From the NCBI GenBank assembly GCA_016926805.1, contig JAFGNV010000181.1, positions 78,492 to 142,491 of the forward strand: a stretch of DNA of 64,000 bases, written 5' to 3'. Positions 49,171 through 55,900 of the stretch are shown piece by piece; within the stretch, counting starts at the first letter, position 1; each line of letters opens with the position of its first letter. A program made the translations under genes and the position numbers. Under the pieces are notes generated by a model. That model was not told the DNA's origin and ran no database searches. It saw only the letters and a list, made by a program, of their open reading frames with translations. Source of the DNA: Anaerolineae bacterium (GTDB lineage Bacteria > Chloroflexota > Anaerolineae > 4572-78 > J111).

Positions 49171-49199
49171 ATTATAGCATTGCATTGCGTTTATTGCAA
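49171..49199 (-). promoter_or_regulatory. Promoter of the RHH gene, with GCAAT repeats
   Basis: On the minus strand: TTGCAA (49199-49194), 17-base spacer, TATAAT (49176-49171). The spacer and flanks hold the 5-mer GCAAT (ATTGC on the plus strand) at least four times between 49181 and 49220, a likely operator. Confidence 0.65.
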
Positions 49200-49314
49200 A
49201 TATCAAGACGCAATACAAGCCTGACTCCGAAAGAATATCCAAGCACAGATTGATAGTTTTGTCCCTCTCTGGTAAAACAATTTCTGAATTTACGATTTTT
49301 GCATAAATCTCCTG

Positions 49315-49542
49315 TCATTTATTCGATAGATACGGCTGATCGCCTACTATGCTCTCTTCCTGTTTGACCCCAGAGCCATTAAGCTTTGGCCGACCTGCCT
49401 GACCTATTTTAACTAGCGTAGATTCCTGACCAGTATTGTTTTCAGTAGTTTGCTCCTCAGCTTCCTCTGCCAGACTAAGCAACAGTGAATAACATTGCCA
49501 TAACCGGTGGCGAACATCCGGTGATAGATTATTTTGACTCAT
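49315..49542 (-). CDS. Small hypothetical element protein
   Basis: 75 residues from ATG 49542 with GAAAGGA upstream. A helical N-terminal part (VRHRLWQCYSLLLSLAEEAEEQ) is followed by a Gln/Glu/Ser-rich tail. No family recognised. Same strand as the rest of the element genes and bounded by gaps of about 155 bases on each side. Confidence 0.5.
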   Translation of the reverse strand: MSQNNLSPDVRHRLWQCYSLLLSLAEEAEEQTTENNTGQESTLVKIGQAGRPKLNGSGVKQEESIVGDQPYLSNK

Positions 49543-49699
49543 TTGAATAATCCTTTCTTCATTTGATTTGTTGAGATGATCGCCACTATTCGTTGGCTGG
49601 GGTGCTGGTCAGGTATGATGAAATTGTAAAGGTACGAAATTTCTTGGTGTTCAGGTTTGTCCAGGTAACTGATAGTGACGAAAATCGGTCAACTTATTC

Positions 49700-50023
49700 T
49701 CATGATAACCACTTGTGCGGATTACAAATCGTGACCATACAATCTGCTGCGGGGATAGGAACCCCACGTTCTTCCAAATCCAGTTTGACCTGCCCCAGGG
49801 AGAGATTGAACTTGGTCGCCAGATAATGGATAAGGCGCTGATATTGGTGGGGGTGTAACAAGTCCAGGTCAAGATAAAAAACGGGATTCAAATCATCAAC
49901 ATCCGCTGGCGCGGGTAGCTCCGGTTTGAACGATTTGACGTGGAATTTGGTAGTACCCAATGCCTCCAACCACTCCAACCGTCGCTCTGGATTGTTAATG
50001 GTGACGGTGAAATCTTTACCCAT
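49700..50023 (-). CDS. Hypothetical element protein
   Basis: 107 residues, ATG 50023 preceded by CAAAGGAG about nine bases upstream. It starts FTVTINNPERRLEWLEALG and ends with VTICNPHKW; the middle contains a helix-rich part (HQYQRLIHYLATKFNLSLGQVKLDL). I do not recognise it. The upstream region holds the first double-hairpin repeat. A coding role is supported by start site and amino-acid pattern, not by homology. Confidence 0.6.
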   Translation of the reverse strand: MGKDFTVTINNPERRLEWLEALGTTKFHVKSFKPELPAPADVDDLNPVFYLDLDLLHPHQYQRLIHYLATKFNLSLGQVKLDLEERGVPIPAADCMVTICNPHKWLS

Positions 50024-50055
50024 TTTTGCGACTCCTTTGCAGTTGCAACAACTAT

Positions 50056-50133
50056 GGGAGAAGCCGCTTTCCCGGCTTCTCCTCGGAGAAACCCCAGTCA
50101 GATCACCTGCCAGGATTCTTTCTGGGGTTTCTC
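50056..50133 (+). repeat. Double-hairpin repeat, copy A
   Basis: First stem GGAGAAGCCG (50057-50066) with CGGCTTCTCC (50073-50082), loop of six. Second stem GAGAAACCCCAG (50086-50097) with CTGGGGTTTCTC (50122-50133). Both stems are perfect. The same order of stems is found on the minus strand in copies B (52469-52611) and C (61841-61903). Confidence 0.85.
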
Positions 50134-50135
50134 AC

Positions 50136-50239
50136 CACATGATCACCATATCGGCATGTCGAGACATCGGTCGTTTTTATGACCCCCGCCTCACATGCCT
50201 GTTAAAATGTACCGACATGCCGATATCCGATGTCATGTG
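50136..50239. other. Long interrupted dyad beside the RepA-like gene (origin or operator candidate)
   Basis: ATATCGGCATGTCG (50148-50161) is matched by CGACATGCCGATAT (50213-50226). Flanking pairs GACATCGG / CCGATGTC and CACATGA / TCATGTG extend the symmetry. The short unit CGACAT / CGGCATGTCG recurs, giving an iteron-like look. It ends at the stop of the RepA-like gene. Confidence 0.55.
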
Positions 50240-51727
50240 TTAAGAAATCTCCCGTAATGTCCAGCGATTGCCCTTGCGACGCGGCCCGACCGTATCTACA
50301 ATCTGGGGACACTGCTGGCGCGCCCGTTGTAGAATATTTTCCTTGAACCTGGCTTCACCTGCCCGAGCTTTGAGATCGCGATAGCTGAGTGGACCGGCCT
50401 GCAATGTCTCCACCAGCCAGACCGCACATTGACTCACCGATGATGTCGGATTTTCTTCTAGCTCTGCTTCATCGTCATCAGTCTGACCGACCAAGGCCCA
50501 CTTGTTGCCAAAACGTTTGGGGCCGATGGTGTCTACGAGTTTATCGCCCAGAAATTGGCGGGCTTCGATCAACACCCAGTAACGAAAATCCTCACGGGCG
50601 GCGAGGTCTTGGATTTCGGTGAAGGGGAGCGGGCCGCGCTCTTCCAGCAGATCAACCAACCAGGCCGCGCAGCGTTCGGTCAGTGTTTCCGGGTAGCGTT
50701 CAAATAGCTGAATGGGACCGTAAGAAAGCACGGCTACGTCGGGGTTGGTAGGCGAGTCCTGATACTGCACCGACAACGGTTTGGGGTATTTGCCCCGGTT
50801 CTTCTTTAGCACTTTGAGTTGTCGCGGCCCGTTCAAATCCTCTTCCGGCCCGGTGCGGATGATGTCGATGCTCAAGATGCTGCGTGCCATAGCTACCAAG
50901 TGACCCGATCCCCGCAGGTCGTGCATGGTGACCGGTTGGGTAACGCCTTTGTTGGGCTTGCGCAGGTGGTGGATCAACAACAAAGCCACATCAAACGCCC
51001 CGGCCAATTCGATAAAAAAGCCCAGCACCTCCCGTAAATCCTCGATGTTGTTTTCGCCTCTGGAGTTGACCGAGGAGAGAGAGTCGACAATGACCATATC
51101 AGGTCGCAGGTCGTAACACATATCAATCAAGGGGTCTTGGTATTCCGGGCGGGACATATCAATCAAATCACGGGGTGGCCGCCGGATGGGGTAGAACTTG
51201 CCCAAGTCCATCCCCCAGACCGTGGCCCGTTCGTAAATGTCGGGTAGGAAATCTTCGGCATCCACGTAAACCACTTTCCCACTTTGCCAATCAAATTCAG
51301 CCTCATCTGGGGCCGGTAACTGGCTGATCACCCGCCTCGCCAAATCCAAAGCCAGGTAGGTTTTGCCGACGCCGGGCCAGGCTGCTAACAAGGTCAGCAA
51401 ACCGCGCGGGATCCAGGCCGGCCAGAACCAGGTGGTTTGGGGCAAGTCCGGTCCAATCTCTTGCAGGGTGGCGTATTTGGCGCGGTAGCCCGGTTCGGCC
51501 ACCAGCACCGCATCAATAATCCCGGTCAACTTCTCGTCGCTTTCACTCAGCTTCAAACGATAGAGTTCCTGCTGAATATCGTGCCGGTTGTAGTCGTGTT
51601 CCAGACAATCCTGGATTTCCTGCCACAGCCGGCGATAGGGCTTGGACAACGCGGCGTAATCCAACTCCGGCGTCAGGCCGTGGAGCAAATCAACAATGGC
51701 TTGCTGCTGGCGGCGTTCGGTCAGCAT
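50240..51727 (-). CDS. RepA-like hexameric ATPase (AAA_25) with two C-terminal winged helices
   Basis: 495 residues. After a 90-residue helical N-terminus comes a RecA-fold ATPase: Walker A LAAWPGVGKTYLAL (about 115-127), Walker B RPDMVIVDSLSS, and the LLIHHLRKPNKG and HDLRGSGHLVAMAR segments of the RepA/AAA_25 helicase group, used by plasmids and phages for replication. The C-terminal third has two similar winged-helix units (CAAWLVDLLEERGPLPFTEI and CAVWLVETLQAGPLSYRDL), each ending in VDTIGP/VDTVGP and a GNKW/GNRW turn, a clear internal duplication. The adjoining dyad at 50136-50239 is a fitting target. It supports autonomous or conjugation-linked replication of the element. Confidence 0.85.
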   Translation of the reverse strand: MLTERRQQQAIVDLLHGLTPELDYAALSKPYRRLWQEIQDCLEHDYNRHDIQQELYRLKLSESDEKLTGIIDAVLVAEPGYRAKYATLQEIGPDLPQTTWFWPAWIPRGLLTLLAAWPGVGKTYLALDLARRVISQLPAPDEAEFDWQSGKVVYVDAEDFLPDIYERATVWGMDLGKFYPIRRPPRDLIDMSRPEYQDPLIDMCYDLRPDMVIVDSLSSVNSRGENNIEDLREVLGFFIELAGAFDVALLLIHHLRKPNKGVTQPVTMHDLRGSGHLVAMARSILSIDIIRTGPEEDLNGPRQLKVLKKNRGKYPKPLSVQYQDSPTNPDVAVLSYGPIQLFERYPETLTERCAAWLVDLLEERGPLPFTEIQDLAAREDFRYWVLIEARQFLGDKLVDTIGPKRFGNKWALVGQTDDDEAELEENPTSSVSQCAVWLVETLQAGPLSYRDLKARAGEARFKENILQRARQQCPQIVDTVGPRRKGNRWTLREIS

Positions 51728-51878
51728 AGGTTTTCCTCATTTGGTGTGATATTTATATTTACCTTATACGTTACAATAGATGTCATTTTGATTTAAAAAA
51801 AGAGATTGAACGATACTCCGGTTTACAAACGATGTATATTTTTAATGTCAGACAGTTTCTTTTTTGCGCCACTTCGAT

Positions 51879-51884
51879 TATAAT
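51879..51884 (+). promoter_or_regulatory. -10 box for a leaderless XRE transcript
   Basis: TATAAT ends eight bases before ATG 51892, so transcription would begin at or one base before the start codon. No ribosome site is present. No good -35 box was found, so activator help or an extended promoter is possible. Confidence 0.5.
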
Positions 51885-51891
51885 ATCGGGT

Positions 51892-52236
51892 ATGAGCGCA
51901 CTGGCAAAACAAATCGGTAACCGCATCAAGACCGCCCGATTGGCGGCGGAATTAACCCAGGAAGAGGTGGCCGCGCCGTTGGGCATTGGGCGGGCGGCGT
52001 ATTCTAACATTGAGAATGGGCACAGCCTGGTTACCGTTGATCATTTACTCAAACTCCCCGCAATTCTGCACAAACCGGTCACGCATTTTCTGGGCATCGA
52101 GACCGAAAATCTGACCCCGGCAGAAGCCGAATGGCTGGAACTGTATCGCATCCTGCCCGCCGACGCCAAAGCGCTGGTACTGGGTTTTGTGCAGGTGGCC
52201 GCGCAGCAGGCCCGTGAGCGCGCGCAAGAACGCTGA
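51892..52236 (+). CDS. XRE-family transcriptional regulator
   Basis: 114 residues from ATG 51892 (MSALAKQIGNRIKTARLAAE); the frame extends upstream through the promoter and is rejected there. Residues 6-62 are a Cro/CI-type helix-turn-helix (LTQEEVAAPLGIGRAAYSNIENG). The C-terminal 45 residues have a helical region (ENLTPAEAEWLELYRILPADAKALVLGFVQ) typical of dimerising XRE repressors. Divergent from the RepA-like gene, it is well placed to repress it, like the master repressors of integrative elements. A convergent small gene ends four bases beyond its stop. Confidence 0.85.
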   Translation: MSALAKQIGNRIKTARLAAELTQEEVAAPLGIGRAAYSNIENGHSLVTVDHLLKLPAILHKPVTHFLGIETENLTPAEAEWLELYRILPADAKALVLGFVQVAAQQARERAQER

Positions 52237-52240
52237 CCCT

Positions 52241-52408
52241 TCACTGCCCTCTCTCCAATTTCTCCAGCAGCCGCCGGGCTTGATTAAGCATCTGTTCCAA
52301 CAGCGGAATCCAATACCGCTTGAGCAGGTCAATGAAATGTTCCCGGTCCTCGCCATCGGTAAAGGAGATGGATTGGGTGCTGAAAAAATCTTTCTTCTTT
52401 CTGGCCAC
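52241..52408 (-). CDS. Small 55-residue protein, unrecognised
   Basis: GTG 52408 with a strong GAGGGG ribosome site about nine bases upstream, ending TGA at 52241, four bases from the convergent XRE gene. The protein is charged and helical: it begins MARKKKDFFSTQSISF, then has EDREHFIDLLKRYWIPLLEQML and a basic end LLEKLERGQ. The double-hairpin repeat copy B forms part of its upstream leader. The overlapping longer frame at 52045-52437 has a Cys/Trp/Gly-rich, non-protein-like translation. No family recognised. Confidence 0.55.
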   Translation of the reverse strand: MARKKKDFFSTQSISFTDGEDREHFIDLLKRYWIPLLEQMLNQARRLLEKLERGQ

Positions 52409-52468
52409 GCGTATTGCCCCTCAATAACCTCTGCCATTACTGTGACTGATGTTAAATTTCAATATTGT

Positions 52469-52611
52469 GAGAAACCCCGGAAAAAATTTCTGGGACTTCC
52501 GAACGCTCTAACCGGGGTTTCTCCAAGGAGAAGCCGATCAAATCACTTGATGGACAAAAGCCGTTGTCCTTCATCCTCTTGATAAATCAGTGTCGCTTTC
52601 TCGGCTTCTCC
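52469..52611 (-). repeat. Double-hairpin repeat, copy B
   Basis: On the minus strand: GGAGAAGCCGA (52611-52601 side) pairs with its partner at 52527-52537 around a 63-base loop that holds a nested GGACAA / TTGTCC stem. Next to it GAGAAACCCCGG pairs with CCGGGGTTTCTC (52469-52480 with 52512-52523). Order and sequence of the stems match copy A, in reversed orientation. Confidence 0.85.
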
Positions 52612-52813
52612 CGTAAGGGATGGGGTACCCCGGTTAAATAGACTGACGCAAAACGTGTGATTACCCACCCAGATAATCGTGATGCCCAAGTATAGCACAT
52701 TTGTTCTTTTTGCGCTACTTTTTTGGTGGTTAACATACTTAAAATTATTATGAATTGGCCAGATTTGAAACAAAAACGGTCATACTAACCGGCCATTTTG
52801 TTAAACTGATCCC

Positions 52814-52849
52814 ATACCAATTCACTTTTCCGCCGACTCTTGGTATAAT
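52814..52849 (+). promoter_or_regulatory. Promoter with overlapping inverted repeat for the nSTAND/WD40 gene
   Basis: TTCACT (52821-52826), 17-base spacer, perfect TATAAT (52844-52849). ATACCAA (52814-52820) and TTGGTAT (52840-52846) form an inverted repeat over the -35/-10 region, a plausible repressor site. The start codon is about 130 bases downstream. The 550 bases from 52409 to 52986 hold only this and repeat copy B. Confidence 0.5.
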
Positions 52850-52986
52850 CGAGCAGGGTTTAACAATTCTCTTGGGTGGGAGATCAACCACGCTACTTCA
52901 CTTGGAGTCAGGCCGGTCATCCGGCATTGTCACAACCTGGGCCTTCTCGCGGACTCTCCTCAAGTTGGATTCCGGGAGTCGCACCA

Positions 52987-55900
52987 ATGCCTGACGATTT
53001 GCAACAAGCCATTATTGCCCTTAAATCCGGCCAGCGAGATCGGGCCAGACAATTGCTGCTGCAACTTCTAAAGGAAGAGCCGCACCACGATGCGGCCTGG
53101 GTGTGGTTATCACGCGCGGTCAACACCCCGGAGTGGCAGCGCGCCTGTTTGGATCGCGCCCTGAGCATCAACCCCGACAATCCTGAAGCCCACGAAGCTT
53201 TACTCGATTTGATTGCGGCCGAGGCGGACAGCGAATTACCCGGCAGCAAAAGCCCTCCGGCAACACCTGCCACCCCTCCCCTAACCAGTGCCCTTCCCGG
53301 CGGCGCCAACCTCAAGGAGTTCTTGCAGAACCTCCACAAAAACCTGAACCTGCTCAAAGAGCGCGAAGCCAAATACGCCACCGCTGCCCCGTTGGACCTG
53401 CTCAACCAGATTGACGATTACCAAACCGCCATCGCCCTCACCGAACACGCCCTGGAACTGGACGTGCCGATGGCCGACTTACAGGCCGAGTTCGGTAGCC
53501 TGAACCTGCAAATCAGCACCGTAGTTTTTGTCGGCGAGGAAAAACCGCGCCATCCCTTCACCGGGGCCAACCCCTATCGCGGTCTGCGCAAATTCACCGA
53601 GGAGGATGCCAAGTTCTTCTTTGGCCGCAATGCCGCCATCCAGAGCGTATTGGGAATGGTGCAGTACCTGGTGGACACCGAAACCAGCGTGCAAACGCCT
53701 GATCTGATTGCGGTGCTGGGGCCGTCGGGCAGCGGCAAATCCTCGCTGGTGCGGGCGGGCCTGATCCCGGTGCTGTGGGATAATGGGGTGGAAGGCAGCT
53801 TTCAGTGGCCCATCAAGGTGATGCTGCCCGGCGAACATCCGCTGGATGCCCTGGCTTTGACCTTTGCCGGTGAGGTCGGCCGCGACCTGGCTTCTATTCG
53901 CGACACGCTGGCCGGTGGCGAAAAAGCTTTGCATGATCTGATGGTTGAGAGCCTGACCGTGACCAACAAACCGGACGAGGCAATCTTCGTGCTGGTCATC
54001 GACCAATTTGAAGAGTTGTTCAGCCTCTGCGAGGATGAAGCCGAACGCCGCGCCTTTATCGAGCAAATTCTCTACGCCGCCCAAACACGGCGCAATCGTT
54101 GCATGGTACTCCTGACCATGCGCAGCGACTTTTACAGCAAGGTGGCGGCCTACAAACCCTTGGCCGAGGCCGTGACCCGCCAGCAGATGCTGGTCAGCCC
54201 GCTGACCGAGAAAGAGTTGCGCGAGGCCATCCTGCTGCCCGCCGAAACCGTGGGCCTGGAATTGGAAAAAGAACTGGTTGAGCGCTTGCTGGCCGACACC
54301 GCCGACGCCCCCGGGGTGCTGCCCCTGCTGCAACACGCCTTGCTGGAGTTGTTCCACCGGCGCGACGGCAACCTGCTGACCCTGGCCGCTTACAATGAAA
54401 TTGGCGGGGTGCAGGGCGCGCTGGCCCACCGCGCCGACAGTGTAGTGAACGAATTGACCCCCGACCAGCAGCAGACCGTGCGCCGTATTTTTCTGCGCCT
54501 GATCCAGCCCGGCGAAGGCACCATCGATACCCGCCGCCGGGCGGCGTTAACCGAGGTCTTGACCACCGACAGCGAGACCGAGTCGGTGGAAGGTTTGGTA
54601 CAAACTCTGGCCAATGCTAACCTGTTGACCACCAGCTTTAACCCCGAGGCTAATGAAACCGTGCTGGATGTATCTCACGAAGCCCTCATTCAAAAGTGGC
54701 CGCTGCTACGCCACTGGCTAGACGAAGACCGTGAAGGGCTGCGCATCCGCCAGCAGTTGAGCCAGGCCACCCGCGATTGGCAGGAACGAGAACACGATGA
54801 GGACAGCCTGTACCGGGGCGCGCGTTTGTTGGAAGCGGAGGAATGGGTAGAAACCCACCCGGACGAGATCAACCCATTGGAGCAATCATTTATTGCCGCC
54901 AGCGTAGCTGCCCGCGAGCAGGCTGCGTTGGAACGCCGGAAACGCACCCAGCGGTTTATTGCCGGTTTGATCGTGGGCTTAGTCTTGGTGGCCATTGCCG
55001 CGGTGTTTGGCTTTGTCGGGCAGGATCGGGCGTCCAAATCCGAAGCCACAGCTCTTTCTGAGTCCACAAACACGGCTGAAGAAAGAGATCGCGCCAATTT
55101 GCAAAGTACACGTGCTTTTGAAAATGAACAACGGGCTGAGAATGAGAAAGCAACAGCGCTGGCTGCAGTCAATGCCGAAGTAACAGCTGTTGCAGTTGCC
55201 GAGGCAAGACAGGCAGAAGCCGAAGCTGCCCGTGCTGATGCCGAACAGCAGGCCCGTCTCAGTCAGGCGCGGGAGTTAGCTATACAATCCCAACAGGCTT
55301 TATCAAACAACCATCAACAACGGGCGCTCCTGCTGGCTATAGAAGCCTTCAACACTACGCAAAAAACAGATCCCTATCAAACCGCTCCCATCCAGGCCCT
55401 TCGTGATGTTCTGCCAGAAGTCTCAGGTCTTCCTTTGGTTGGACACAATGGAACAGTGAGTTCCATAGCTTTTAGCCCGGATAACCAATGGTTGGCGACG
55501 GCCAGCACAGGGGATGAAACTGTTCGGTTATGGTCTGTCACAAATCCAGAAGCCGAGCCTTACCTTCTGGAAAATCATCGCGGTGGTGTAGGTTCCTTAA
55601 CCTTCAGTCCTGATAATCAATGGTTAGCAGTTTTCAGTCGTAGCGATGGTGCGATATGGTTATGGTCCCTCGGTAATTTCCAAACTGAGCCTAGGGTTTT
55701 ACAGAGCCAGGTGGACTTTTTTAGATCCAATGTTCTAACCTTTAGCCCTGATGGCCGATGGTTAGCACATGTCGGAAGCTTGGAAACAACTGCCGGAACT
55801 TATGAAAAAATTATCCAACTGTGGCCAATCACAAATCAAGACGAGGAGCCTCAGCTTCTGCAAGGTCATGAGGGAGGTGTAAAGGCCGTGACGTTCAGCT

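Noticed and set aside
50140..50244. 34-codon plus-strand frame after repeat copy A
   Set aside because: No ribosome site (the sequence upstream is hairpin) and it only translates the dyad.
52045..52437. 130-residue minus-strand frame overlapping the XRE gene
   Set aside because: Its left half is antisense to the XRE gene and its composition is unlike protein; the different-frame 55-residue gene at 52241-52408 has a ribosome site and credible sequence.
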